Assembly: GCF_036237315.1 (NCBI RefSeq)
Contig: NZ_CP108356.1
Coordinates: 1,240,001-1,304,000 of the forward strand
Source: Streptomyces sp. NBC_01351
GTDB lineage: Bacteria; Actinomycetota; Actinomycetes; Streptomycetales; Streptomycetaceae
DNA: 64,000 nucleotides
Reading direction: 5' to 3'
The position numbers and the translations under genes are program-made. Shown here in pieces: positions 8,540-18,885 of the stretch; within the stretch, counting starts at the first letter, position 1; each line of letters opens with the position of its first letter. The notes under the pieces are model-generated. The model was not told the origin of the DNA and made no database searches. It saw only the letters and a list, made by a program, of their open reading frames with translations.

Positions 8540-9507
8540 TCACCGCCGTCCTGCCACTGCGCGAAGTCGCCGGCCATCAACCGCCCCTCGAAAAGGCCGA
8601 CCCGAGCGAGCCCATGATCATTGAAGTCCACTCCCGTGACGTGACCGCCGACGAAGCCCTCGCCGAGGCGCTCGGCCGCGAGGTCAGCATGGCCGAGGGC
8701 CTGACCACCGAGCCCGGCGGCACGGTGGTGGCCCACTGGAACCGGCTGGACCACTACACCGACGACGACCGGATCTGGGAGTCGGCGACATGGGCCGACC
8801 ATCTCGCCGACCCGTCGCTGGAGCACCCGCTCGCCTCCGGTCCCGACGGCGACCGGCGCGCAATCCTTCACATCACCGCACACCTGCATCCGCTGGACCG
8901 GGAGTTGAACCACGCCGAATGGTCCGAGATCGGCTATCGGATCGCCCGTGTCGCCGGTATCGCGCCACCCGGCGACGACGCGGCAGGCCGGTGGATCGCC
9001 GTCCAGGGCCAGCCAGGCCGCCTGGACGTGATCGCCAACCTGATCCGTGCCGACGGCACCTGGAGTGCCCCTCCCCGCCAGCTCCTGCAGGCCCTGGTCG
9101 CCGAGGCGCGGAACATCACGGCCGGCCTCCTTCTTCGCTCCAGCCCCCAGCAGGGCTCCGGCCCCCAGAACCTGTCGGCCGGTCCGGCGGTCACCGCCTC
9201 CCCGCGGGTGCCGACCGCGACAAGCCCGCTCGCGGGCATCCTGCGGCAGCTCGCCGCCGAGCAGTCCGGCCCGATCGGCGCAGTGCGCCAGCTCGTGGAG
9301 GAGGTCGGTCGGCAGGCCGCCGCGCTGCCCGGCGACCAAACCGACGCCGCCGCACAGGACTTGTTCTGGGCAGCGCGCCGCATGTACGGGCTGCAGGAGC
9401 AGCTGGGCGAGATTGCCTCCCGACTCCAGCCTCCCGCATCGCCAGCCGCCGTTACGCCGACACCACCCGTGCAGGCACCCGCCTCGGCCCGTGCGACGGC
9501 CCGGTGA
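8536..9507 (+). CDS. Relaxase-core-like protein without the HxH motif
   Basis: The 323-residue protein starts at GTG overlapping the previous stop. ATG at 8614 is an alternative. Residues about 115-195 recall the relaxase/mobilisation nuclease core of Streptomyces elements: AILHITAHLHPLDRELNHAEW, then a helix, then GRWIAVQGQ, then GRLDVIANLIRADG. In active relaxases of this type the last strand normally carries histidines (H-x-H followed by a hydrophobic strand and REDG). Here the position reads GRLDV. The C-terminal third has a helical stretch (RQLVEEVGRQAAALPG). It could be a degenerate relaxase or a DNA-binding accessory protein. The assignment is inference. Confidence 0.45.
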   Translation: MITAVLPLREVAGHQPPLEKADPSEPMIIEVHSRDVTADEALAEALGREVSMAEGLTTEPGGTVVAHWNRLDHYTDDDRIWESATWADHLADPSLEHPLASGPDGDRRAILHITAHLHPLDRELNHAEWSEIGYRIARVAGIAPPGDDAAGRWIAVQGQPGRLDVIANLIRADGTWSAPPRQLLQALVAEARNITAGLLLRSSPQQGSGPQNLSAGPAVTASPRVPTATSPLAGILRQLAAEQSGPIGAVRQLVEEVGRQAAALPGDQTDAAAQDLFWAARRMYGLQEQLGEIASRLQPPASPAAVTPTPPVQAPASARATAR

Positions 9508-10157
9508 ACGAGCCTGCCGACCCGCGCAAGGCGCCGCCCATCACGGTCACCAGGGACGCGGACACCGAACGGATCACCGCCCACGGCGGTGACGGGGTGG
9601 CCCACGGCATCCTGGAACGCACGTTCTTCCTGCGCGAGGTCCGCGGGGTCACCCGGCACCGGATGTCGCCGACCGTCGAGCCGGCGGATCAGGCGGCCGT
9701 GGCCCAGCTCGCCGTCGCCCGGCTCCAGACCACCGGATACCGGGTACAGGCAGACCCACAGTTCGCGACCTCCACGACCGATCCCCACTACGTGACGACG
9801 GGACGGTCGATCGCGAACCTCGCCGACTCCATCCGCGCAGCGGACAACCCGGCCGAGGTGTCCGACCGGCTGGAGGAGGTAACCGCCGCGCACGACGGCA
9901 TCCTCGCCTCCCTGGGTCAGCTTCTCCACTCTCTTGCCTCCGTCTACGGCGGCCTCGGCGGACCTGCGGACCGGCACGTCGCGGCCCGGATGCGCTACCT
10001 GGCCGAACACCGGCTCGGTCCCATAACCGCCGACCTTCTGCACACCCGCGCCGAACTCGCCGACCGCACCACGGCCCCGGCCCGGCCTGGCACAGCCCTC
10101 CCCGCTGCCGCCCCACCAGCCGCACGCGCCCCTACCGCCTCCGGACGGACCCGATGA
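9504..10157 (+). CDS. Module-family protein with helical C terminus
   Basis: The 217-residue product starts at GTG in a GTGA overlap with the preceding gene. The N-terminal 85 residues are a copy of the recurring module (AHGILERTFFLREV, then AVARLQTTGYRVQADPQF). The remainder is helical, with SIANLADSIRAADNPAEVSDRLEEV and repeated His/Leu-rich segments resembling a four-helix bundle. The tail is Pro/Ala-rich. Function is unknown. Tight coupling to the relaxase-like gene suggests they act together. Confidence 0.55.
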   Translation: MNEPADPRKAPPITVTRDADTERITAHGGDGVAHGILERTFFLREVRGVTRHRMSPTVEPADQAAVAQLAVARLQTTGYRVQADPQFATSTTDPHYVTTGRSIANLADSIRAADNPAEVSDRLEEVTAAHDGILASLGQLLHSLASVYGGLGGPADRHVAARMRYLAEHRLGPITADLLHTRAELADRTTAPARPGTALPAAAPPAARAPTASGRTR

Positions 10158-10182
10158 CCCCCGCCCCAAGTTCGAGGAGCCC

Positions 10183-10947
10183 ATGCCCGCCCCCCGCACC
10201 CTGCCCGACGACGGCCGCGACGTGGAGTCGTTCGCCACCATCCTCTCCGAGGAACTCCCCGGCCACTGGACCATCCAGTACCACCAGCACGCCCGGCACG
10301 AGGAGCAGTTCACTCACGCCGAGAACGTATGGGACCTCAACGAGGTAGCCGCCGCGCTCGCCGAGTACGCCCTGGGCGCCGACGCCCACCTCGTCCGCGA
10401 CGACGGCATGGGCCTGTACGTCACCGTCCACCCCCGGCATGAGGAGGAGTTCCTCGTCGCCGCCATCGCTCCAGCCAGCGTCGCCCCCGAGGCGTACGCC
10501 GGGGTACGCGAGCCCGACGGGATCGCCGTGCCCGCCGACGCCGAGCGCGCCGCCCGCGCCGTCACCGCAGATCTGCTGCCGCGCTACGAGATCGCCCTGG
10601 CCCAGGTCCGGCACAACGCGATGAACCCCCCGCAGCCCGAGCCCGGTGCGCAGCAGGAGCAAGTGGTGATGACCTGGCTTGAGGACGGTTCCCTCGCCGC
10701 GGTCACCACCACCCGACCCTCAGCCGAGGTCCTTCTCGCTGAAGGGTTCGTCTGGGAGAGCACAGCACAGGCGTACGTACTCGGCGGGGACGACACCCGG
10801 GCCCAGGCCCACGCCGTCCAGGCCACCGGCGCCCGCCTCGCCCGCCTCGGTATCGCCACCGTGCTGCGCGCCGCCGCCCGCCCGGCCGCGGAGGCCACGC
10901 TGCCCGCGCCACCGCCCGGCACCCGGACCACCGCCCGAACCCGGTGA
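10183..10947 (+). CDS. Paralogue of the 3530 two-part hypothetical protein
   Basis: The 254-residue product starts at ATG behind GAGGAG. It repeats the architecture of the 3530 gene: an N-terminal part with EELPGHWTIQYHQHARHEEQF and YLVRDDG-like strands, VREPDGIAVPADAERAARAV and LLPRYEIALAQVRHN, then a C-terminal module from VVMTWLEDGSL to ARLGIATVLR. The two genes are far enough apart in sequence to be an old duplication. The stop overlaps the next GTG. Function unknown. Confidence 0.62.
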   Translation: MPAPRTLPDDGRDVESFATILSEELPGHWTIQYHQHARHEEQFTHAENVWDLNEVAAALAEYALGADAHLVRDDGMGLYVTVHPRHEEEFLVAAIAPASVAPEAYAGVREPDGIAVPADAERAARAVTADLLPRYEIALAQVRHNAMNPPQPEPGAQQEQVVMTWLEDGSLAAVTTTRPSAEVLLAEGFVWESTAQAYVLGGDDTRAQAHAVQATGARLARLGIATVLRAAARPAAEATLPAPPPGTRTTARTR

Positions 10948-11186
10948 CCGCGCCCGACCCGCGCCAGACCAACCGCCCCCAGCCATCGGCTGACGCTCCT
11001 GGCGGTCGGCCCCGTGTCCCGCTGCTCAGCGCGGCCCGCCGACCGGTGCTCGCCCGCTTCCTGTTGCGCCGCTACCTGCGCGCCGTCGTCGTCAAAGCCG
11101 CAGGCACCGACCGACCGCGGCCCGCGATGTCACCGCCGTGCCACGTCGGTGCACCGGCCGCCTCCATCCACCGCCACACCCGCTGA
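10944..11186 (+). CDS. Small basic hypothetical protein
   Basis: An 80-codon frame begins at a GTG overlapping the upstream stop. It contains a basic amphipathic stretch (RRPVLARFLLRRYLRAVVVKA, about residues 32-52). Ends are Pro-rich and of low complexity, so codon bias gives little support. The GTGA overlap and same-strand context favour a real gene. A spurious frame in the 10948-11224 interval is possible. Confidence 0.35.
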   Translation: MTAPDPRQTNRPQPSADAPGGRPRVPLLSAARRPVLARFLLRRYLRAVVVKAAGTDRPRPAMSPPCHVGAPAASIHRHTR

Positions 11187-11224
11187 CCGCCGTCGTGGGT
11201 AACGCACAGCCCCCTGGACCGCCC

Positions 11225-11614
11225 ATGACCCCACCCGTCACCGCCGACGCCCTCATCGCCGGCATCACCCTGCAGCTCGACCAGCTCTCCGCGCAGCTGT
11301 CCCAGGCCGGGCCGCAGCAGGCTGCCCAGATCCTCCGGCAGGTCCTGGATGCCGACAGCGGCGTCCTCGGCAGGCTGTCGGCGCTGGTCGGCACCGGTAC
11401 CTACGTGACCAAGCACCATGCCCAGAGCGGCGTCTTCCCGGCGGAGATGTGGCTGGCTCTCGGGCGCACCGCCAACACGTTGTACGACCTCGCCCTCGAC
11501 CTGGACGAACACCAGGATGTCTTCGAGGAGATCGCCGCGCGCCGCCCCCTGACCACGTCGTCTCCGCCGGCCACGCAGGCCACCGCCCTGGTGGCGCGCG
11601 GGAGGCACCGGTGA
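11225..11614 (+). CDS. Helical hypothetical protein
   Basis: The 129-residue protein starts at ATG (MTPPVTADALIAGITLQLDQL). It is predicted largely alpha-helical: LDQLSAQLSQAGPQQAAQILRQVL and a second helix FPAEMWLALGRTANTLYDLALDL. Pfam-level identity is not clear to me. Its stop overlaps the GTG of a DUF317 gene, and a similar small helical protein precedes the second DUF317 gene (12485), so the pair helical protein plus DUF317 seems to recur in this region. Confidence 0.55.
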   Translation: MTPPVTADALIAGITLQLDQLSAQLSQAGPQQAAQILRQVLDADSGVLGRLSALVGTGTYVTKHHAQSGVFPAEMWLALGRTANTLYDLALDLDEHQDVFEEIAARRPLTTSSPPATQATALVARGRHR

Positions 11615-12396
11615 GCCGACGGCAGCAGTGGACTGGCTGGGGTCAGGCCCAGCAGGCCGAGCAGCACCACCTGATCGAACCGCGCTACCTGGCGGGCGGC
11701 GGAGACCTGCGGCACGTCAGCGAGTTCCTGCGCGCCTCAGGCTGGATGGACATAACCCGCAAGTCCGGCACGACGCTCTCCTTCGACTCGCCGGACCAGA
11801 TGGTGCGCGTCGCCTACCAGCCGCCGGGCGGCTGGCAGGTCCATGGCGCCGGCCAGGGACATCAGCCGGCCTGGCAGGTCACCCTCACCCCGCAGACCCC
11901 TGTGGAGATCGTCGCGGGCCTGACCGACGCTCTGACCAAGGACCGCTCAGCGCACGCCCCGAACGTATGGGCACCGCTCACCGAGAACGTGTGGAGCATG
12001 CAGCAGGGCGACCACTTCGTCGCCATCAGCCCCGACCGAAACGCCGTCGTGCAGTACGTCAAGGCTGGCGGCGACGGCAGCCAGGACCACTGGTGGGTCG
12101 GCGCCCGCAACGAGTACGGGCCTGTGTGGAACGTACAGACCACCGCGAGCACTCCCCTGCACCTGATGCAGTCGCTGACCACCGCCCTCGCCGACCCGGA
12201 GCCGGTGATGCGCCCGCGCGGGCATGTCCCGACCAGCAACCGGATCCGCACCACCTCCGTGTCCGTGCGCCCCGACCAGCTCGGCGCCTGGCAGCAGGCT
12301 CGCCTCTCCTCAGCGCGCGCCGCCACGTGGGGCCGCAACTGGGTCTCATCCCGTGCCCGGACCAGCAAGGCACCCGGCTATGCAAGGACCCGATGA
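11611..12396 (+). CDS. DUF317 protein 1
   Basis: The 261-residue product begins at GTG (MSRRQQWTGWGQ) and has two DUF317 copies. Copy one spans about residues 28-118: PRYLAGGGDLRHV, an FLRASGW helix, WQVTLTPQTPVEIVAGLTDAL. Copy two spans about 120-205: WAPLTENVW, VWNVQTTASTPLHLMQSLTTAL. DUF317 is a Streptomyces family of unknown function common on integrative elements. The C terminus is basic (SSARAATWGRNWVSSRARTS). It is coupled by GTGA to the helical protein upstream. Confidence 0.78.
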   Translation: MSRRQQWTGWGQAQQAEQHHLIEPRYLAGGGDLRHVSEFLRASGWMDITRKSGTTLSFDSPDQMVRVAYQPPGGWQVHGAGQGHQPAWQVTLTPQTPVEIVAGLTDALTKDRSAHAPNVWAPLTENVWSMQQGDHFVAISPDRNAVVQYVKAGGDGSQDHWWVGARNEYGPVWNVQTTASTPLHLMQSLTTALADPEPVMRPRGHVPTSNRIRTTSVSVRPDQLGAWQQARLSSARAATWGRNWVSSRARTSKAPGYARTR

Positions 12397-12484
12397 CCCG
12401 CCCCGGTCCTTCACCGCCTCTCCTCGGCCGCGTCCTTGGGCGACGCGCTCCTGAACCGCCTTCCCCCCCTCCTTGGAGCTTTCG

Positions 12485-12850
12485 ATGACCGACGGACCCA
12501 CCACGCGGCTGACCGCGGAAGACATCCGCGCGTCCGCCCAGACCCTGCACCGCCTCGCCGCCCACCTGCGGACCGGTCCCAGCCTGGCCGATGCCCTTCC
12601 CTTGATCGCCTCGCTCGTCGACGCCGATACAGGCACCGCAGTTCACCTCGGCGAAGCCCTACGCGGCATAGCCCGCTACCTCGTCCAGGAGACCACCGTT
12701 CCCCGCACCGACACCGTCGAGGCGACCCTGGGCGAGTACATCGAAGCCGCATCCGTCCTGCAGGACCTGCGCCTGCTCGACCTCACCTTGGAACCCCTGC
12801 GGACTGCCTCCGTCCGCAGGGCATCCGCCGAGGCGTCCCCGTGGCAGTGA
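12485..12850 (+). CDS. Helical partner protein upstream of DUF317 protein 2
   Basis: The 121-residue product starts at ATG behind TTGGAG. It is almost wholly helical (TAEDIRASAQTLHRLAAHL; GEALRGIARYL; GEYIEAASVLQDLRLLDL). It resembles in size and character the product at 11225 and, like it, ends in an overlap with a DUF317 start. Function unknown. A structural or partner role for DUF317 is a guess from position. Confidence 0.55.
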   Translation: MTDGPTTRLTAEDIRASAQTLHRLAAHLRTGPSLADALPLIASLVDADTGTAVHLGEALRGIARYLVQETTVPRTDTVEATLGEYIEAASVLQDLRLLDLTLEPLRTASVRRASAEASPWQ

Positions 12851-13668
12851 GCCCCGGCCAGCGGGCTTCGTACGCCGAGGACCACCTCACCAAGATCCCC
12901 TTCGAGACCACACCCCGCCCGCTCGCCGGACCCGGCGACCCCCGCCACGTCACCCATCCCCTGCTCGCCGCTGGCTGGACCGTTGCCTCAGCCCCCGGTG
13001 ACACCCGCATCACCTTGGTGGGCCCGGGTGAAGCCCGTCACCGGCTGGTGATCGATCCGTTCGCCTCCGGCTCGCCGTGGCAGATCCAGTCCGTCGACTG
13101 GACGTGGAACGCCTCCTTCGACCGGATGGTGCCGGCGGAGATCATCGCCGGATTCACCGACGGCCTCCTCCGCGGACTGCATCGGGGCGACGACAGTCCG
13201 TGGGAGCACATGCAGAAGGCCGGCTGGGCCGTGGAGCGCCAGCCGGACGGCACGGGCCAGGCCCGCTCGCCTGCACCGGAGCTGCCGATCCGCGCCGAAC
13301 TGCGTCCCATCTTCAACGACTCCTCCGACCACCTGGCTTGGCGCATCGTCCAGCCCGACCACATCGGTGCGCCGATCTGGAAGATGTGGATCAGCGGCCC
13401 GGTCCCGGAGCACCTCATGGCCGGCCTGGCCGAACAGCTCGTCTCGGCCGCCCCCGTCCTGCGCGGCATGTACGACCTCGATCACTACAGCGCCCGGCAG
13501 AACCCCAGCCCGCTCACTCCCCAGCAGGCAGTCGAAGCCCACTTCACCCGCATCGACGCCGCCCGGGCCCAGGCACGCTCCCAGCGCCGCACCCACCTCA
13601 CTACCCGCCTACCGGCCCCGGCCGCCGCCCCGGCAAGTCCGGCGCACTCCCGTGCATCCCGCCCCTGA
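12847..13668 (+). CDS. DUF317 protein 2
   Basis: The 273-residue product starts at GTG 12847 (MSPGQRASYAEDHLTKIPFE), overlapping the upstream stop. GTG 12841 is an in-frame alternative. Two DUF317 copies are visible: PRPLAGPGDPRHV ... LLAAGWTVASAPG ... VPAEIIAGFTDGLL (about residues 20-115), and WEHMQKAGWAVERQPD ... GPVPEHLMAGLAEQLV (about 118-208). A basic, Ala/Pro-rich tail follows. Role unknown; it is one of three DUF317 paralogues in the transfer region. Confidence 0.75.
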   Translation: MSPGQRASYAEDHLTKIPFETTPRPLAGPGDPRHVTHPLLAAGWTVASAPGDTRITLVGPGEARHRLVIDPFASGSPWQIQSVDWTWNASFDRMVPAEIIAGFTDGLLRGLHRGDDSPWEHMQKAGWAVERQPDGTGQARSPAPELPIRAELRPIFNDSSDHLAWRIVQPDHIGAPIWKMWISGPVPEHLMAGLAEQLVSAAPVLRGMYDLDHYSARQNPSPLTPQQAVEAHFTRIDAARAQARSQRRTHLTTRLPAPAAAPASPAHSRASRP

Positions 13669-13687
13669 AACCCGAGAAGGCCCGCCC

Positions 13688-14845
13688 TTGCCCAAATCCG
13701 CCCCCTCCGGCAGCACTGTCGTCGCCGGCCTTCAGGCGATGGTCAGCCGTCTTGCAGCCTTCCTGCGCGCGGCGGATGCGGCGGTCGACGCCTGGGACCT
13801 GTACTCCGACGAGCACACCAATCTCGATGGCTGGCCGTACGACCCGGAGAGCTACGACGATCGCAAGGCCGTCCGGGACCACGTGGTGTGGAGGGCGTTC
13901 GAACCGGTCAGCGAGGAGGCCGGCGTCCTGCTCGACGCCGCCGAGGCCGACCTCGAACGGGTCCCCAGCCTGTTCGCCACCCACGCCGACAATCTGGACC
14001 TCGCCGTCGCGCGTCGCACAGTCACCGCCAACCACATCGCCGTCACCGTCACGGACAGCCGGGCGGAAGTGAGCGAGCCCGAGAAGCCGCGGGTACTCGC
14101 CCAGGTCACCCCCCGGTATCTGGCCTGCGGTGGTGACCCCCGCTGGGTGACCGCCCCACTGCAGAAGGCTTTCCGCTGGCAGCCGGCCCACATCCCCCTG
14201 AGCCCGGTCGTACGGCTCACCCGCCGCGACCGTCAAGCCGAACTGCTGCTGTCCCCGGACCCGGACGAACACTGGTGGACCCTGCACCACACCGGGACCA
14301 CCGCCGGCGAGAAGGCGTGGACCATGCGCTTCGGCGCCCGGACACCGGCCGAGATCGTCGCCGCGGCCACCGACGCCCTCACCACCGGCACGGCCGACAG
14401 CGCGGCCGATCCAACGCAGGTCCTGGAGCAGGCCGGGTGGAAGCGCTCTGTCCTGGAGCACCAGATCTCCTCGCCCGACGGATTCGTCACCGTCTCCCGG
14501 CACCCGCTCGGCGCGCTGCACATCGAGGTCACGGCCCACGACGGCCCCTGGGCCTCCGGGCCCGCTGCCCCTACGGCTTGGCGGGCGTACTTCTCCGACC
14601 GCACCCCGCCCCACCTGGCTGCCGCGGTCCTCGCCGACATGGTCTCCACGGAGCCGCTGCTGCGTGACGAGAAGGAGATGGCCCTCTTTTTGCGCTACAG
14701 CGTCCGCATCGCCCGCGAACGCGTTCCCACCCATCAGGCCGAGTACGCCCTGTGGGAACGGGTCGACCGCCTCGCCGCCCACCTCACCGGCACACCGTTG
14801 CCGCCGCAGCCACCCGGCGGATCACTGCCGCGCCGCTCCCGCTGA
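13688..14845 (+). CDS. DUF317 protein 3 with helical N-terminal extension
   Basis: The 385-residue protein starts at TTG behind GAGAAGG. Residues 1-125 form a helical extension (VVAGLQAMVSRLAAFLRAADAAVDAW) that resembles the separate helical partners at 11225 and 12485. This suggests that the small partner and DUF317 are fused here. DUF317 copies run from about residue 140 (TPRYLACGGDPRWVTAPLQ ... RTPAEIVAAATDAL) and about residue 242 (VLEQAGWKRSVLEHQ ... TPPHLAAAVLADMV). The tail is basic. The VirD4 gene follows by 39 bases. Confidence 0.75.
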   Translation: MPKSAPSGSTVVAGLQAMVSRLAAFLRAADAAVDAWDLYSDEHTNLDGWPYDPESYDDRKAVRDHVVWRAFEPVSEEAGVLLDAAEADLERVPSLFATHADNLDLAVARRTVTANHIAVTVTDSRAEVSEPEKPRVLAQVTPRYLACGGDPRWVTAPLQKAFRWQPAHIPLSPVVRLTRRDRQAELLLSPDPDEHWWTLHHTGTTAGEKAWTMRFGARTPAEIVAAATDALTTGTADSAADPTQVLEQAGWKRSVLEHQISSPDGFVTVSRHPLGALHIEVTAHDGPWASGPAAPTAWRAYFSDRTPPHLAAAVLADMVSTEPLLRDEKEMALFLRYSVRIARERVPTHQAEYALWERVDRLAAHLTGTPLPPQPPGGSLPRRSR

Positions 14846-14884
14846 CCCCATTCGTCCCCGACCTCTCCATGGAATCGCGCGCCC

Positions 14885-16675
14885 TTGTCTCAGCCCAGCT
14901 CCTCCTCCGACGGCTACGACATAGCTTTCAAGGTCCTCCTCGGGGCCTTCGCCGTCGCCGTCCCCCTCGCCCACCTCGCCTGGCTCGGCGGGAACCTCAC
15001 CGCCATGGCCACCGGCAACGCCTGGGCCGCCTACCGGCCCGCCGACGCCTTGATACGTCCCGACCAGCTCTGGCCCGGCCTGGGCGAAACGTCCCTGCTG
15101 ATCGGTGCGCGGATCCTGCCCATCCTGGCCCTGCTCGTCCTTGCCGCAGCCAGCGGCCTGTGGTGGAGCCGCCACAAGGGCACGCTCGGCGGCAACAAGA
15201 AGCGCCGCATCGAGGGCACCGCGAAGGCCAAGGACATCGCCCCTGTCCTGGCCGCCGCGATCACCGAAAAGGCCCGCAGCCTGCGCCCCAGCCTGAAGGA
15301 CACGCAACGCATCGCCCCGTCCGACACCGGGATCCTCCTTGGCAACCTTCAGGGCAGCAAGACCGAAGTCCGGATGGGGTGGGAGGACGTAGCGGTCGCG
15401 ATCATGGCCCCCCGCTCCGGCAAGACCACCTCGCTGGCGATTCCCTCGATCCTCGCCGCCCCCGGCGCCGTGCTCCTGACCAGCAACAAGGCCGCCGGTG
15501 ACGCCTATACGGCCTGCTTCGACGCCCGCAGCCGGGTGGGTCGGGTGTGGTCGATGGACCCCCAGCAGATCGCCCACGCACCGCGCACCATGTGGTGGAA
15601 CCCGCTGGCGGACGCGAAGTCCCTGGAGGGCGCGGGGCGTCTGGCTGGCCACTTCCTCGCCGCCTCCGTGGATGCGAGCCAGCAGGGCGACTTCTGGTCC
15701 AAGGCCGGCAGCAACGTCCTGAGCCAGCTGTTCCTGGCTGCGGCCCTCGACAACCGCCCGATCACGGACGTGATGCAGTGGCTGGCCTTCCCCGCCGACC
15801 GGCGCCCCCTCGACATCCTGCGCGACCACGGATTCACCGCCGTCGCAGCCCAGTTGAAGGGAACGGTCGAGGGCCCGCCCGAAACGCGCGATGGGGTGTA
15901 TGAGACCGCAAGACAGTACGCGTCCGCCCTACTCAGCGCCGACATCGCCACCTGGGTAACCCCACAGAAGGACGTCCCGGAGTTCCGCCCGGCCGATTTC
16001 GTGGCCTCCACCGACACGCTGTTCCTGCTCTCCAAGGACGGCGGCGGCGGAGCCTCCGCGCTGATCGCTGCGTGCGCGGACTCAGTGATGCGGGCCGCGA
16101 CCACCCGAGCCGAACGTACCGGCGGACGCCTCGACCCGCCCATGCTCGCGATCCTCGACGAGGCCGCAAACGTATGCAAAATCTCCGACTTGCCGGACCT
16201 GTACTCGCACCTGGGTTCCCGCGGGATCATCCCGATCACGATCCTGCAGAGCTACCGGCAGGGTCAGAAGGTGTGGTCGGACGCAGGCATGGACGCCATG
16301 TGGTCGGCGGCAACGATCAAGGTCATCGGCGCCGGCATCGACGATCCCGATTTCGCGGACAAGCTCAGTCGTCTGATCGGCGACCACGACGTCGAGACGA
16401 AGTCCACCAGCATCTCCGACTCGGGCAAGTCCACCTCGATCAGCATGCGGCAGGAGCGGATCCTGGCCGCAGACCGGATCCGCGCCTTGCCCAAGGGCAC
16501 CGCCCTCCTCTTCGCCACCGGGCTCCGCCCGGCCGCGCTCGACCTGCGCCCCTGGTACCTCGAACCGGGCGCGGGCGACCTGGCCGCCGCATCCAAGGCC
16601 GCCTCGGACGCAATCACAGCGCGGGCCGTCGCCAAAGCCGCCCCTGCGCAAGCCGACTTCAAGAAGGCCGCGTGA
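14885..16675 (+). CDS. VirD4/TraG type IV coupling protein
   Basis: The 596-residue protein starts at TTG. Two membrane helices occupy about residues 12-34 and 70-96. The RecA-like ATPase domain then carries Walker A (MAPRSGKTTSLAIPS, about residues 174-188) and Walker B (MLAILDEAAN, about residues 419-428), with a typical TraG/VirD4 ending (LPKGTALLFATG). It should dock the relaxosome at the membrane channel and pump DNA. Its length is normal for the family. It is separated from the SCO6880 and VirB4-like genes by about 11 kb of accessory genes. Its stop overlaps the GTG of a truncated gene. Confidence 0.85.
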   Translation: MSQPSSSSDGYDIAFKVLLGAFAVAVPLAHLAWLGGNLTAMATGNAWAAYRPADALIRPDQLWPGLGETSLLIGARILPILALLVLAAASGLWWSRHKGTLGGNKKRRIEGTAKAKDIAPVLAAAITEKARSLRPSLKDTQRIAPSDTGILLGNLQGSKTEVRMGWEDVAVAIMAPRSGKTTSLAIPSILAAPGAVLLTSNKAAGDAYTACFDARSRVGRVWSMDPQQIAHAPRTMWWNPLADAKSLEGAGRLAGHFLAASVDASQQGDFWSKAGSNVLSQLFLAAALDNRPITDVMQWLAFPADRRPLDILRDHGFTAVAAQLKGTVEGPPETRDGVYETARQYASALLSADIATWVTPQKDVPEFRPADFVASTDTLFLLSKDGGGGASALIAACADSVMRAATTRAERTGGRLDPPMLAILDEAANVCKISDLPDLYSHLGSRGIIPITILQSYRQGQKVWSDAGMDAMWSAATIKVIGAGIDDPDFADKLSRLIGDHDVETKSTSISDSGKSTSISMRQERILAADRIRALPKGTALLFATGLRPAALDLRPWYLEPGAGDLAAASKAASDAITARAVAKAAPAQADFKKAA

Positions 16676-16731
16676 TACCGCACCTCACACCCGTGCAATT
16701 CCGCTACGCGAATGCCTTCATCCGTGCCTGA
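16672..16731 (+). pseudogene. 5' stub of a gene coupled to virD4
   Basis: A GTG overlapping the VirD4 stop begins a 19-residue frame, MIPHLTPVQFRYANAFIRA, ended by TGA. The sequence looks like a natural protein N terminus. The following DNA matches a recombinase remnant in a different frame, so this is probably a gene cut off when that material inserted. Alternatively it is a genuine short peptide. Confidence 0.4.
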
Positions 16732-16740
16732 CGCCGCCAC

Positions 16741-17579
16741 CCGCCGCCGGCCTGGATGGCCTTTGCCGTCAGCGCCGCCGCCGAGACCGGGCTACGGCGA
16801 CCACTCATCGACGCCTGGAAGCTGGTCCCGCCGCCCCAACCCGAGCTCGCCGACCGCAAGACCGGGCTGCCACGCCAGCACCTCTTCTGCCACCGCGGCC
16901 AGCTCGTCGGCAACGCCTACCTCAACGAGACCATCATCCCGGCCCTCTGCCAGAAAGCCAGCGTCCCCGCGGGGGACTCCCGCGGCGCCCTCACCAGCCA
17001 CCGGGCTCAACGCCCGCGACCCCCTCACCCTCGGCGATCTGCAGCAATGGCTCGGCCACAAGCACCGGGCCAGCACCCGCTACTACGCCAAGATCCTCCA
17101 GCGGACCCTGACCGCCGCCTAGCAAGAAGGCCGACTACTTCGCCCGCAACGTCCGCACCATCGAAGTCCTCATCGACCGCGACAGCATCCTCACCGGAGC
17201 CGCCGCCGACGGCGAACAGCCGTGGAAGTACTACGACCTCGGCGACGGCTTCTGCAGCTACGACTTCTTCGCCAAATGCCCCCACCGCATGGCCTGCGCC
17301 CGCTGCCCCTTCTACGTCCCCAAAGAGTCCACCAAGGGCCAGCTCCTCGCCGTCAAGGAAGGAATCAACACCATGCTCGAACAGCTCGACCTCACCGACG
17401 ACGAGCGCGAGGCACTCGAAGGCGACCGCGACGCCGTCACGGCCCTCACCCAGCACTTGGCCGACATCCCCACCCCCGCCGGCCCTACGCCCAGAGAGCT
17501 CGGGACCAACAGCGCCTTCGTCCCCCTCACCTCGCTCATGGGCACCGTACCGCCACGTGCCGATGAGGGAGAGGACTGA
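16741..17579 (+). pseudogene. Tn554-like tyrosine recombinase remnant
   Basis: Three frames must be joined to read the C-terminal two thirds of a large tyrosine recombinase. Segments read LIDAWKLVPPPQPELADR and CHRGQLVGNAYLNETIIPALC; then SHRA; then LGDLQQWLGHKHRASTRYYAKILQ, with the LGH and Tyr of the active site; then KKADYFARNVRTIEVLIDRD, CPHRMACARCPFYVPKEST and LDLTDDEREALEGDRD. About 20 bases are missing near 16995, exactly at the HRAR-type catalytic arginine. An extra G near 17122 creates a TAG. The N-terminal half is absent. The Cys-rich C terminus is typical of Tn554-family transposase subunits. It is non-functional and marks an old insertion or the element's edge. Confidence 0.78.
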
Positions 17580-17610
17580 AGCCTCGGCCCGGATGCGGCG
17601 AGCAGGAGGC

Positions 17611-18885
<1,275 letters not shown>

